From positions 5,095,194 through 5,159,193 of the forward strand of contig JAJEKV010000015.1 in the NCBI GenBank assembly GCA_021234155.1: a DNA stretch of 64,000 nt. Direction: 5' to 3'. The stretch comes from Isoetes taiwanensis (lineage: Eukaryota; Streptophyta; Lycopodiopsida; Isoetales; Isoetaceae). A program made the position numbers and the translations under genes. The stretch's first letter is position 1. Every line of letters begins with the position of its first letter. The notes beneath the pieces were generated by a model, which did not search any database, was not told where the DNA came from, and saw only the letters and a program-made list of their open reading frames with translations. Shown here one piece after another: positions 1 through 13,619 of this stretch.

Positions 1-440
1 TTAACTCAGGTGGCCGCAAGAGCTCTTTATAAGTGCTGCACTTGTCACGCGAATACTTCAATGACTCATCAACATATACTTCTAGGCACTCCATGAGGTA
101 TGTTCTCCATTTATCTCTTTGCTCACTCCAAGATGTTGCATTCAATGTCATGGCATAAATGGACATACTAGGCATAAAAGACGAAACATGCCATATCCCC
201 CTGGCTGGGTATGGGCCACCATAAACCATCAACACAGCTTTGAGTATCCAGATGGGACAACACGCGGCTCCATTATAGCTGCCAATCTTCTTCCAGCTCG
301 GTACCTTTTAAAGAAGGTGCTATCAAGGTACTTGTGGCCCCAATACATAAACTCTTTAACATTGAGGTAGTTCCCTTCCCAACAACTTAGGTCGATTGAT
401 CAAATGGGATAATAGAGGCCTTGAGATGACCTAGAAGTTC
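1..440 (-). pseudogene. Unrecognised coding-like stretch at the window edge
   Basis: On the minus strand two adjacent frames read as protein-like sequence. The first, at about 440-240, contains the string YWGHKYLDSTFFKRYRAG. The second, at about 190-1, contains WSEQRDKWRTYLMECLEVY. They are separated by a stop and a frame change. Composition is charged and aromatic, unlike the low-complexity AT-rich DNA that follows. I do not recognise a domain. The feature may be the end of a gene or transposon ORF that continues left of the window. Confidence 0.25.
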
Positions 441-3130
441 ATCAGTCAAGTCATTTTTGCCTCATATACATGAGTAAGATCATGAGATACTCTTAAAATG
501 GCTCTTACTTTATGGTCAATTTACTTCCCTAGTGCGACACATCTCTTAACTCTTGGAGTGTCGCTGAGCCAGAACTAGAATTAGAGCCATGACTTCCATC
601 CAAGGGAATACATCAGATGATCCGGTATGAGGATGAACATGGGAAAATGTCTAATGTATCATGGCTGACTGTAATTTTCATCAAGTATCACAAATACTAC
701 AACAATCAAGTAAACAAATAAGTTAGATATGTTCCATGAAAAAGTAATAGAATGCATATTCATACCTCGCTTGCTTCTTGCACACAATTCACGCCTCCAA
801 TGGAGGTGTGGAGCATTTTGGCATCAAACTATGTCTCTTTTAAAGTTGTTGCCCCGCTATACATTCTTTCTCGCTAGTTCCTTTGCATTGGTAACACCAA
901 CAATGGTCAGATTTGCAAGTCAGTTCCAATGACTCGGCCCTAGCCAATTTTAGCTTTACTCCACTTGATCGAGACAATGAAGCATCTCTATTCATAGCGA
1001 AAGCAACTATAAATATGCATGTAGTCATGATAGATGCAAAACGTATATACTAAACCTTATCGAATTTATAGTCGCTAACCATTGGCATTGAAGACGAAAG
1101 TATATGATGACTCTGAAATATTATCGAGTCATCGGAATCCTCCGAGATAGCTCACCCAAATTTGATAATCGGCAAAGAGCTCGTGACGTAAGGAAGACTA
1201 GCAACAAAAGCCCTAAAAGAAACTAATACTCAAAGCAACAAAACCGATCAAGTAATCCTATGCCCAATTTTATTAATTTATTCTCGATTCCGCGATCATA
1301 AATCCTAATTTAAAAATCGCCAATGTAATCGCTACATTATTCGGCCACAATTTCTTTCTATTATTTCTAGCGTGTTTTTTTCCTCAAAAATACACAACCA
1401 TTATCATTTCCTTAAAAAAAACATTTTACTATTTCAAGAAACTATTTTCGCTACCGTTCAATGACATTGGCGTTTCCGTAACTCCATTTCGAGCTCACTC
1501 TTTACATTGGTGGCTTTGGGACCGGGCAATCGGATCGCAAAACGGAGGCCTTTGTTGTGATCTTAAGGTATAACTCTTTTTTACATTGCGATGAAATAAT
1601 TTGCTAAATTGGTCGCTTACATGCTATCTCCTTGTTTTTGTATCCGTATTTACTTATATTATCTAGGAAGAAGTCTCTAAAACCACAAACTATTTGAAGT
1701 AAGCACAAATGATATATTTGTTCTCTCGCAATTTCTTCTTGTTTTCTCCATACAAGCCACCTAAATAAGAAAAAGAGAGTTTCAAGTATGACCAGCTAGT
1801 AGCAAGTAATGTGCACGCCAAGAACATGTAACCTAGGTATTGAAGATCCAAACTTCATTTTCACTAGCATTAAAAAGCATTTGCGTATTTTTGTTTTTAG
1901 AGTATGAAATTCCTTTAATGTTTTTGTTAGCCAAGTGGAAGTTGTAATTTTGTAGGTTCAACTAGCACCGGATCTTCTCCTCGTAATCTTCCTGCAAATA
2001 ATACAAAGTGGAGGCTGCGTAGTTCCATTTCCTTCAATTGTACCGTATACAAAGAAGAAGAATAAAAGGAATTTTACTATCACTTCTCTCAAGATCCTTT
2101 CCATTTTAAATCGTATACTTGCTAAACCACGTTAACTGACTAGTACGTGTTTTGGTAAAATCATTTCCAAGGAGCATATGTTGACAAATTTCTTTGTCTA
2201 CATTTTCGTGTTAGAGACAAAAACTAATCATCTTCTTTCTTTCTTGCAAGTAAGCTTCCTTTTCTTTGTGCCTATGTAGTGCTTCTTTGTTTTATTCTTG
2301 GCTTTTGTTTGTTTGCTCATGTGGCTCATTTGCTTCTCTTATGTTTTTAGTGGCCCCAAGCAAAAAGCTCTAAGAAGGGAGGAGGTAGCTCTCTCTAGGG
2401 AGACTATCGACCACCGTAGGGCGCGATGGCTCCAATTAATTTGACAATAAACATTGAAAGATTGGAAGCAAGATGAATTGGGAGAAGTTCAAGTTCTGTG
2501 GATAGAGAAGGCGTTTAGCCTATCACACCAACAAAGAAAGGCCAATAGTCATAAGCAAGACGCAAGCTCTTCAAGAGTGTTAGATCGAGGTATAGTAATT
2601 AATCCGACATGGTTTTCAATTTCTGATTGATTTAAATTTGCTTCAAATAAATGAAGAAGCCGCTGGATCATATAGTTAGGAAATCCATCAACAAGCACAT
2701 TGACAGGAACAAGAAGAAAAATGAGATTCTAAAGGATGACGAGAACCCATGAGGAATCATTGATGAGCATGAAGATGTAACATTTGCAAGACTTTCCAAG
2801 AAACGCTTCTGGGTTTGCTTCATACATTATAAGCTTTTTATTTTTGTGTCATTTGTATATTATAGACTACTTATTATTCTAATTCTCAAGGTAGGTCACT
2901 ACGGTTGTAGGAGGTAGTATACACTCTGGATAGTCACTTCTGGCCAAGAATGAAAGACAAATTTCGGTCTTGGTCAGAAAGCAAAGGTGCATGACATTGA
3001 CAAGGACTGAGACATATAAGACAAAGCTCTAAGAGAAAAATGTGGACCACATGGAAGCTACACGATATGGAAAGGGACAAACCGTAGTGAAATGTGTTTT
3101 TAAGTGTGGTATGTACAATCATTGGAAGTG
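441..3130. other. AT-rich region without a recognisable gene
   Basis: Only short open frames (at most about 67 codons) occur, with stops in all frames. No transposon domain, long repeat or RNA gene was recognised. The sequence has the look of old intergenic plant DNA. Confidence 0.5.
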
Positions 3131-3136
3131 GCGTCA

Positions 3137-5860
3137 TATTTGAAACTATTTATCTTATACTATTGTCGCGGTACTTAATGTCATATTTTTGATCATTTAT
3201 CTTGTATTATTGTTCAAGACTTATTGATCCCTTTGTTTAGGATCCTTGAACAAAAAGGATGTCAAGATATTCCCCTATATTGAGAAAGTTTGGGGAGAAA
3301 TTCTTGTGAGAACAAAAGTAAGACCATGACCAAATAAACGAAGCCGCAGTAAGTGTAAACCAAACATCAAAGTCAATCAAAAAGATTGCAAAACGAGGGT
3401 TAGTGCCCCAGTCATTGTGGATGCTAGGCCAGTCTTTAAGATACTCATTAGCAAATTCCGAGTAAGCAATTTACTAGAGGAATGTGGGTGGGGTCATCGC
3501 CAAACCCCACATCTAGCACTTTCTTCATTCATCAACCAGCCGAACGTTATGGCACAAAGAGGTCTAAATCTCAAACCTATTTGATCAAACTCCCCAGCCC
3601 ATACATCAGTTGGTCCACCATGTAACGTAAATACTACAAGAAAATAATGATGTTCAATTTGTTGAAGCATCCAAATTTGGATTGTAGAGAGTGTCAAGAT
3701 GAAATACTAAAAGAGATTTTCACATCATCCCGGTCCACGATATATCTTTTTAAGTATCTTTGACCATCCTCCATCAAGCCTTTCCTCAAGTACAGAGTGC
3801 TATCTACATAAGAAGTGCACAAGAAAGGCCAAGAGAGAACTAAAATTATACTTTCTTTTAATAATAGAATCGCATTGAATGGTTTTTATCATCTAGAGAC
3901 CTCAATCTAATTCTATGAGATCCACACAAAGGAGCATAGCAGACTTCATTGTTTGGATTAAGAAAACCCCGCCTAGAAGGAGTTTTGAGGGAAAAATCAA
4001 GCGCGCATAAGATTATCTATAAACTACGAAATATACATCATGAAATATATACATAAGCCAAATAGGTAAGTCCGAAAGTACATAGCTAAGCCCGCATATC
4101 CAATGGTATGCTGTTGTTTACGTGACCATATTTTAATACGCTTACGCATCGCCCCGCATCTTCCCACAAAGACTATAACAATGGTGACTATACCTATAAG
4201 TTGACAAAAATAAAATTGAGCTCTCGCTTTATTAATACCGCATCTTCCCTAACGTGATACACGTGAAGCACCTATGATAATGCACTTTTATAAGTATAAA
4301 AAAAGTGCAAACACATTAGACCCCATAAAAATGATAAAATGAGTTCATTAGAGAACATATTATTATATGTTATTGTTATAGAATAGCCAAATTATGAAAT
4401 TGTGGCTTTAAAAAAAAAAAAAGGAAAATCCACATCCTCAGAGAGGGAAACCAAAACCCCAAAAACCCCAAAACTTCCTCCTCCTTCCCACCTTTAACGG
4501 GGTTATTGTATTGTTTCCAGGGTGTATGTACAAATTGCCGGGCGTGTCATATTTGAAACTATTTATCTTTGGCAATTATTGTTGTACTTTAATGGCTATA
4601 TTTTGATCATTTATCTTATATTGTTCAAGATTTTCGCTGATCCTTTGTTTAGGGGATCCTTGAACAAAAGGAGGCCGGAAGATATTCCCTCGCCATATTG
4701 AGAAAGTTTTAGAGAATGTGAGAACAAAAGTAAGAATCATGACCGCCAAAACCAGCTCGCAAAAAGTGCTGTAACCAAACATCAAAGTCATCCCAAAAAG
4801 ACTGCAAAAACGAGGGTTAGTGCCCTAACATTGCTGTGGTAGGATGCCAAAGGCCTTTAAGATACTCATTGAAGCAAATCTCCGAAGCAATTCTCCTAAT
4901 AGAGGAATGGGTGGGTAAGTGAAGAACCTTCGACACCTTAGCACTTTCTTCATTATCAAACTATGTCGAACGCTATACGAGGTCTAAATCTCAAACCTAT
5001 TTGATCAAAATCCCAGCCCACAATACACAAGGGTCCACCATGTATGTAAATACTACAAGAAAATAATGATGTCTAATTTGTTGAAGCATCCAAATACTAG
5101 AGAGTGTCAAGATGAATACTAAAAGAGATTTTCTCACATCATCCTTGTCCTACGATATATTCTTTACATCTTTGACCGTCCTCCATCAGTTTTCTCAAGT
5201 ACAGAGTGCTATCTACATAAGAAGTGCATGGAGAAAGGCCAAGAGAGAACTAAAAATTATACTTTCTTTTTAATAATAGAATCGCGATTGAATGGTTTTT
5301 ATCATCAGAGACCAATCGACTTATGAGATCCCTAATAGCGACACAGCGGCATCACCATTGCCTGGACTAAGAAACCCGCCTGGGCGAGCTCTTGAGGAAA
5401 ACCCGCTAAAGAATAAGATTATCGAGCAACCACGCAAATATACATCATGAAATATATACATGTCAAATAAAATCATACATACTTAAGCTCCTCGCGATAT
5501 CCACCTACGCTGTTGTTTACGCACCCATATTTTTAATGTGCCACGCACGCCCCGCACCTTTCCCTGGCCGCACTATAATGCACTATACCTATGGTTGATG
5601 CAGTCAAATTGAGTTTCGCTTTATTAATACCGCATTAATCGTGATATCACGCAGTACGCATGATAATGTGACGTGAGTATAAAAAGTGCAAATGACATTA
5701 GACCTATAAATGGGATAAATTATTCATTAGAGAACATATTATTATATGTTATTAAAAGAGAATAGCTAAATTATGAAATTGTGCTTTTTAAAAAGGAAAA
5801 ATCCATTATCTCGTAGTGGAAAACCAAAAACCCCTAAAACCCCAAACTTCCCTCTCCTTC
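3137..5860. repeat. Direct tandem duplication, two copies of about 1.4 kb
   Basis: A block starting near 3137 (TCATATTTGAAACTATTTAT) recurs in the same orientation and order near 4546. Matching landmarks include GATCCTTGAACAAAAGGA (about 3240 and 4660), GAGGTCTAAATCTCAAACC (about 3560 and 4980), TACAGAGTGCTATCTACATA (about 3790 and 5200) and GAACATATTATTATATGTTA (about 4350 and 5730). The period is about 1,408 bp. Copies differ by many scattered substitutions and small indels, so the duplication is old or the consensus is noisy. No ORF is conserved between them, so this is not an obvious gene duplication. Confidence 0.85.
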
Positions 5861-5869
5861 CGACTCTTA

Positions 5870-8800
5870 CTTCTAATGTGCTTGGATTCGAGCTCCCCCA
5901 AGAGGTTCCACATCTTCAAGAGCTATGAGCTGGCAGGTTCTATCAAAGATTCTTAGAAATCATTAGTTAAAATGTATTCCTGATGATAAAGAGGATCTAA
6001 GAAGAAGGGTGATTATTCGTGGATTTCATCATTTTATAAAAATATGTTGTTGTGTTCCTTTTATGGTTTTATTTTGTGGTTGAAGTAAAACTAGCTCATG
6101 AGGAGATATAACTCTAAATGTAATATTATTTCTCGGGATTTTAAAGTCATGAAATAAATGCCTCTTCCTGTAGCAATATGGTCTTTGGTTCAAAATTTCA
6201 GTATTTTAAAAACTTTGAAGTTCTTCAGTAGTTGTTATTTCAAACTATTTTAAATGCAATACAAGAATTTATAGTTTTAAAAAAATTACATAGCATTTAA
6301 CGCACGGCACGAAAAGCGTTTTATTTTTACTTATTTAATGGGTGATGAGTAATTTAAAACGATGAAGTACTTTTAAATGAGATGTATGCATTACCTGTGA
6401 TAATACATTAAGTACGAGGTTACCCGTGACTGCATTTAACGTGACTGACAACATTCTATCCACCACCTCTCAAGGTATGATCCCGAATGACGACAAAGAC
6501 TTCTATTATCATCTCTTTGTTGTGGTTTCAAAGAGCAGCAAATTAATAGAAGCATGCGTTTCGAAACCGCTGATTTGAATCTACATAGATCAAGAAAAGT
6601 ATTATTTTTAGATGTTAAACAAGATGCTACTTCTGTAGATCAATACAACGGGCAAGAACCATAGCTTCATCAAATGGAGGGATGATGCTTCACCGACTAT
6701 CAAAATGGGATTATCTCAACGCCCATGGTAAAATCGCCGAAATATCAACTCAATGCCTATGGGGTTCGCACACCCTATAAATGGGTAAAATGTAATTACC
6801 TATAAATGCTCAAAATTTATTTGCCCACTGGCTGATTCCGGCTATATATGGGGTAATTTACAAAATCCTTGGTAATCATCAAGTGTATACGCATTATGGT
6901 ATATCTTTGGATGTTGGGGAAGAATAGTTCTAAAGGTATAATTATAACGGGCCCATGGTACCAAATCAATGCTTGGGAGGGTCAGCACAGTTCTAAAGGA
7001 GACTTATACCCATAATCGCCGAAAGATTCGGAATCTCTTGAATGTGCTCTATGTGCACCCCAGACACCCCAAAAAGATATGGGTAGAAGCCGACTTATGG
7101 CATTGTCTACAGAACTGCGACATTATCTTTTTTTCTGCTAACTTTGCTTTCGTCACCGGAACCTTTTTTAAATTATTGTTTTACTGCTTCAATTTGGTTT
7201 TTTTTCATTACCCATATTTTAAGAAGTCATGCATTGTTTTTGAAACCACATCACCAGATGGCTGATTACTGGCATACAGTTAAGTAAAAAGACGATCTTT
7301 TTCTTTTTTCGCTTGAAAGTCTTCATCAGGTTTTTTAAAGTCAATATTGTTTCTCTTTAGGTGCCGAATGAGAGCGAAAGAATCATATGGAAATAATTGT
7401 TTATTTTAAATATTATTTTTCTCAATATTATGGCGGAAGGGCAGACCGCGATTTCTAATTATTTTGCGAAAGAGCTTTTGTAAGAACCAATATAATATCC
7501 GCGACTTTGAGCTATTAAACACGTCGGCATACATCTATCTTTTTTAAAGTAATCAAATTGGACATGTGGCACTCTTTTACATATGGACATCCTTTAACTA
7601 ATCAACAACCTCATTATGTGGCACCCATTCTTTTTAAAAGTACCGCTGAAAAGCTTTAATCAAACCCAAACAACAAGTGCGACATAATATTAATTTGTAT
7701 TATCGCCTGCTAATTGCACTCTAAATTTTACCATTATGGATTGGAAAGTTATACCAGATAATATTTAATTTAGTTGTATTATCGCTTCTATTTAGATTGC
7801 ACTCTAAATTTTACTCATTACATTTGTTCGACATTCAACTAAAACATTCGGACGTAAGATCTCAAATTTGATTTATGGTAGCGTTCAATTATATTAATAA
7901 TTAAGGTTCAAACATCGATTACTATGATTTGAAAACATCAGAACGTATTGGCTCCTCGGCTATCGTAGGGCACAAATAACGCTAATGGCTCGATCCCGGA
8001 CCATCCGATATGTGCCTATTCTTCCATGTGGAGCCGCCCCGTGAGATGCCAAAGACCTTGATAACCCGTAGAATCGAATCCTGTACCGTCACGCGACATA
8101 GAAAAGGCAAACCAAATATCTTTCCTCTGCGCCCACGAAAGTGAATTTATGTATTCTCAGGATAAAAGAGTTGCATTGATTTAGTACTAATAGACAATGC
8201 AAAACCGAAATAAACCAAATATGTTCGCTGCACCTCTTAAGGAAAACAGCCTATGAGGCCTATTCGCCTACTAATGCTATACTAACACTCTAGTCAGCTC
8301 TGTAATAATCCATAATTCAAAGATACCTTAAATCTTTGCTAAGAGATAACGGGCCTATGTACATCGCGACCGAGATGATACATTTCTACAAAAGAGCAAA
8401 GCCATTAAAAAAATCGGTTTAAAGCATGAAACAACAATCAAAAATAGATAAAACTTTTATTAGAATAGGGAAAATCATTTCGTACAAGCCCTTTGTCATT
8501 TGTCATTCTACCAACATGGGTGTAGTGAAGCACATAAAGCAAAAAGCATATTCTACTAATAGAAAAACAGAGGTGGATTGGAGAAAACGGTTAAATAAAG
8601 GGAAACAAACATGGTGAAGAACAAGGGTCGCATCTCTCGAGGAGGTTACCGCAAGACCAGCCGCATCTAACCAAGCGTACTCATTAAACCGCACACCCTT
8701 ATGAAAGAGATGAGAGCAAAATACGCAGTGCCATTATCTAAGGACTCGAAAGTGGATAGCTTTGATGACAAGATAGATTTGCAAGCGTAGAGGGAATATC

Positions 8801-10840
8801 CCAACCTAAATCATCAAGCGCTACGTAACCTTCAAAAACGAAGCAAGTGCCACGGTAACCTTCAAATCGAGCTACCATTCAAAATAAAGAGGCCTGCTAA
8901 AACCAAGGGAAAAATGATGGCTGTACATACTGGTCCGCCATGAAGAAGTGGGAGTTCAGTCGTAATCCAAATACCGCCAGAGTCCACCGTGACCTATTAC
9001 AGATAGTTCTAAAATTTCCAAAATTTTACCTTGATATGCGCATTAAGCAGTCGACCACCCGATGTCAAGCCGGATGGCGCTATATGCCAGTTAACGGCGC
9101 GCAAGCCGGATAGTGAGCGTAGAAGAGCTATCGCCTCTATAGGTGCCCATCGCCATAGCCGCCAGCGCTGAAAGAAGGGAAAAGAAACACTATGTAAGGA
9201 AAGGTTAAAGCGGAAGAAGGGGAAAGAAACGGCTATTAACCACAGATGATATGACCGGATCAAAAATTCCAGTCGCTCATCATGCATGCATCTTGGCCGC
9301 TGAATGGGGCCACATTTACCTAATTTACATAGTTCTAATGTTGGTTTTGCCTCTAGGGGCCAAACTTTTTTTGGGAGGAGGGGGGAGGGGGGTAAAACCT
9401 TTGGTGGGCGCTGCATATTCCACCAAATGCCAAGATAGTCTTAATACCTGAAAACCACTCCAAATATGCCATTGTCCTAAATTACCTGGCCACCGTTGTT
9501 GCGCCGAAGGCCGCTGCCTTCTTTACCGTAACCGGATGCTCAAATGCACTTGTATGCGATTTGTTAGCCTATTGAGATCTTAATTCAACCTAGTGGTTTT
9601 GAAACTTCCGCTCTCGGATATGAAGGTTGGGTTTGTCTATCCGCAGATTTTGTAAATGTTGGTTTATCTATCCGCATATTTGCAGTAATCTCTTGATGAT
9701 GTGGCGCTTAATCAGATGCAAATATACAAAACTATATCTAGTTGCCCAATATTTAGGTTTGAGACTTTGTAAAGCTTTATGTATCAGAAGTCTCCGCTAG
9801 CACCATTGGCAAATTGAAGTGTTTTGAAGTTTCTCCTTGACAATGAAGCAATTACCGAAAGGCTGAAATCACCATGCTATAAAGGACCTATATGATTCCA
9901 TCTGCTCAAAATAAATTCTTGAATGGGAGCTTTATATCCGCATTCATGGATTTTTGGCATGGCGATAAGTTTGATTTTGACCCATTGGGATGATACTAAG
10001 ATAGGGACTCCATTCCCTTTGGTGTAACGCTAGATGTAATTTCGAATGTCCTTTTTCCACCCTCATTATGCTTCTTCACAATTATTATACTTCGGAGCTA
10101 AGTGGATAGTGTGATGCATTTATTTCCTTTGGCCTTTATGTATTAGCCCTTCCTTTTTACCTCTTTGCCCTCCTGACTCCTTACCCATACTTTGTTTTAA
10201 AATATCCTTACACTTTGTTCCAAAGCTTGTTTCGTAGTAGTATTTACTCCATTCATGCATAACAATTTGTCATGTGAGATACATATCCAGAAAAATTTCA
10301 TTTTTATTGAATCGCTGAATATGAAACTTCATATTCACGGTTATTGTTGTCAAACCTAAGATGTCATTATTATTCCACTCCATGCTTCTTTTTTAAGCCA
10401 ACACAAAATCCTTCGCTACCAAACCTCACCAAAAATGGTCTAAAACAAGCTTTATATTCGCTTAATAAATCATGTTCTTCGGGCTCTCATTTTCTCGATG
10501 ATACATCATACGAGCCGAACAACTGATCCTTTCTTTTCGGCTCTCGCTTCTATATTATATTACACGTCACAAAATGCACGAGTCAAATTCACATTAGGGT
10601 GTAAACTAATGTTTGTTCTCTTGTGGTAGTCTGCTGGGAGAATGGTACCTAATAAGAAAATGGGGATAATTTCTTTAATGAGAATGAGCAACCGGATCTC
10701 GTCCTGGCAGGCTTATTCCTAATATCTAGTATACGATAACAAGGTGTTCCGCATTAAGGGCTGCGCTGAAATATACATGCCATAGACCGGGTCCAAACCA
10801 CCAATGGTTTCAAGACGTAATCAAAGTGCCCATCATATTC
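5870..10840. other. Gene-poor region, nothing recognisable
   Basis: No open frame here carries a known motif. The longest, about 135 codons on the minus strand near 9416-9009, is low in conserved-looking features. A G-rich run lies near 9375-9391, and short internal repeats of the type TATCCGCA occur near 9640-9690. No RNA gene or element ends were seen. Confidence 0.45.
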
Positions 10841-10846
10841 ATGTTA

Positions 10847-11115
10847 CAGTGGCCTCAAACATGCCACGTGGGATCCAACATGCCACCTAGGCTTCCAACA
10901 CGCGAAGGTGGCTCAAACATGCAACCTATGTCAAACATGCCGCATGGGCCCAAAACACGCCAATGCAGCCCAAATACGTCACCCAGCTCAAACATGCCGG
11001 GTTGCGGCTCGTAAACATGCCACGCCGACCCAACACGCCAGCAGTATTCAAACATGCCACCTATTCCAACACGCCACCTAGTTTCAAACATGTTAAGGTG
11101 GCTCAAACATGCCAT
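10847..11115 (+). repeat. CCACCTAGG/CCAAGGTGG minisatellite, left array of foldback copy 1
   Basis: Tandem, degenerate units of roughly 20-40 bp share CAAACATGCCAC and CCACCTAGG. They have the same orientation as the large array at 45751-46903. Open frames through it are just translations of the repeat. Confidence 0.8.
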
Positions 11116-12999
11116 ACTCCAACATACCTAGGCACTCCAAGTGGTGAAATGGCATGTCAAGTAAGCAAGGCTAAAGTTTTGGACTAGGCCAAAATGAAAA
11201 GATGTCCATCTTTGGTCTTTCTTATCAGTGATGTCAGTAAATTTTGGGTGACACATGGCTAGATGGTGGTGACGTGATTACGATGACTAGACTTTATGCA
11301 AGAAATATGATAACTTTTGGAATTTTTGGTAGAGGAGTTTGGCAAGGGATAGAATATTCATACCGACACCCTTCCTCAACCAAAGCCGTAGAATTTGCCC
11401 CGCTTCCTCACCAAAGGGGAGTACAAACCCCTGTGAGATGACCTCGAAAGGTTGCCGAGGCGCTCTTTCCTACCGCCGCTTCCTTCCGGCAAATGCTAAT
11501 GCCCCCCAGAAGCTCGATCCCACTGCTGAATTTATCGCTCAAGTAACCCGCTTTTGAGGAGGTTCAAGCAAAACAATCCAAGATCACCCTCATGGTGAAC
11601 TTATCAAAGTTGCAGCCCCGCCCACTATGCAGAAACCCAATCGCTTTGTCGTCGTAAAGCGACAGGTCTTAATGGAGATTCGACCGCCATGTCGCCCGAA
11701 TGATTCCAGATTGTTCTGTAGACCAACGATAGCGTGCGATGTTTTCGCCGTTATCTCTAAAGCCATTACACATATCCACGACCAGCTGGGACAAGGCGGA
11801 GAGTTACTTTGTTTCTTGAGAAGAATGGTAGAAACTGGTCTTCAGGTGGAGCTGCCGATAGTTTTGAGTCTATCGGGTGCCGAGTGGGAGAATTGCCCGG
11901 CTCCATATTAGCTTCATTGCAGGATTTGCATTTAGTTTTAATTCGCTCGGTGTTATTTCACCTCGAAGATCGCCGGTTCGACTAGACGCTGCCAGGTTCT
12001 TCGAACGTAAAACCTCGCGTTGCAAGATTATTGCGGCTTACATTATGAAGGTCGAAGCCAGTTGGTTGCACTTGATATCGAGAAGCCGCGTTTCGGAAAA
12101 CGCCGTGCCAATGCGGAACCATAGCGCCTGACGACCTCCCATGCGCAATTCTCAAGTCAGTTTCAAAGAGCGCACCGTTTCGTGAATCATCGTGATCGCC
12201 AATGCATCCAAACCGCCATTCTCAGCCGCCGTCCAACATGCATGTTTAGGGGAGCCGCACTCAGTTATCCAAGAAAACTACCATGTTTGCATCCCGCAAA
12301 CCCTCGTGTTGCTAGGGTTATTAGGGTTTACGCCGGAGCCAAACGCGGTCTTTTCTTGGATAACTATGGGTGCATCTTTTTCTAAATATGTAGCGCGAGC
12401 CATAGTAACCGGCAACAGAAGCTTGGATCTATTTACGCTTGACTTTTAATTGCCAGACCGGGAGTGGAGGATAAAATCAAACTCATCACGGGCCTTGCTG
12501 TTTTGATTAACCGCAACTTCACCATGTCCTAAGTGTAACCGATTTCAGGGTCCTCAAATCTCCATAACGTGAATCTTCAATAACCTAGCAACACACAAGG
12601 TTTACGCTTATGGCCATACTTAGTCCATTCTAACGATCCATATAATGTCATCGCAGAGGGAGGGTGCTTAATGCACCTAAGATGGACTCAAAACCCTCCC
12701 AAGCGCTCTTCCCAGTCCTCCCAAAAGTGCCTCCCGCCCACCTGACGCAAACCTCCCACTCCTAACTGTGGAACCAATCCCCCGCCAATGGACTCCAAAA
12801 CGAAGACACTTTGTGGTCGTCAGGGCGTAAGACCACCTCCAAGAAGCTACCAAAGCAGCTCATGTCCAACCTGTTTCAGAATACCTCCTGGCTCAAGAGG
12901 TGGCTGAATACCGCCATGTAGAGGGTTCGTGGCTTCTTCGCTGTAAAAATGATCAGAGTAGCTTGGTCCCCTGGGTTTGATCCATGCAGAGATGTTTGA

Positions 13000-13615
13000 G
13001 CCACTCCAGACAAAGCTGGCCTGCCAGCAGTGTAACATGTTGGAGCCTCTGATGGCGCTTGCTGAGTCACCCGCACGTTGGAGCCCGCCTACGGCATGTT
13101 TGAGTTCAAGGTGGAAGAGGTTTGAGTTTCACCTTGGCATGTTGGAGCCTGTGTGGTATTGCCTGGAGCTCCATCGGCATGTTTGAGCCTAGGTGGTACG
13201 CCTTATAACCACGCGGGCAGCTTGCTCGAGCACCTTGGCATGTTTGAGCCGAGTGGTATGCCTTTGAGCCGCCCCAGATGCTGGTTTAGGTGGCATGTTT
13301 GAGCCACTCAGATGTTGGTTCGTGCGGTACGTTTTGTTTCACCTTGTTGGAGCCTAGGTGGTATGTTTGAGCCACCTTTTGGCATGTTGGAGCTCAGGTG
13401 ATTACCCTGGCATGCTGGTTTAGGCAGCAACATGCTTGAGCCCGCATGTGCGTTTCACTTTCACCGGCATAGCCGAGCCTGACGCGGCATGTCGAGTCCA
13501 CGAGATGTTTGAGCCACCTTGGTATTAAAAAGCGAAAGCCTGATGGCATGTTTGAGCCAATTTCGCCATAAGTTGGAGCCCACATGGCACGTTGGAGCAT
13601 ATGTATGCTTTGGGT
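13000..13615 (-). repeat. Inverted minisatellite array, right end of foldback copy 1
   Basis: Units such as GGCATGTTTGAGCC and GGCATGTTGGAGC recur about every 20-45 bp. They are the reverse complement of the left-array unit. Together the two arrays form the outermost inverted repeat of the element. Confidence 0.75.
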
Positions 13616-13619
13616 AAAC

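Larger units (their letters stand above)
10847..13615. mobile_element. Foldback-like element, copy 1 (degraded)
   Basis: The left end (10847-11115) is a degenerate minisatellite of CAAACATGCCACC / CCAAGGTGG-type units. A left arm (about 11116-12298) follows, then a central hairpin near 12299-12341 (CCTCGTGTTGCTAGGGTTATT...AGGGTTTAC). A right arm (about 12342-12995) repeats the left arm in inverse orientation. The right end (about 13000-13615) is the same minisatellite inverted (GGCATGTTTGAGCCACCT). The same succession occurs in the copy at 45.75-49.4 kb. The right arm is shorter than its partner: the distal 0.5 kb seen in copy 2 is missing. No transposase was recognised. The foldback class is an inference from structure. 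Confidence 0.7.

Noticed and set aside
10826-11187. Overlapping frames on both strands rich in NMP and TCH
   Set aside because: Same minisatellite in degenerate form; open in several frames at once.
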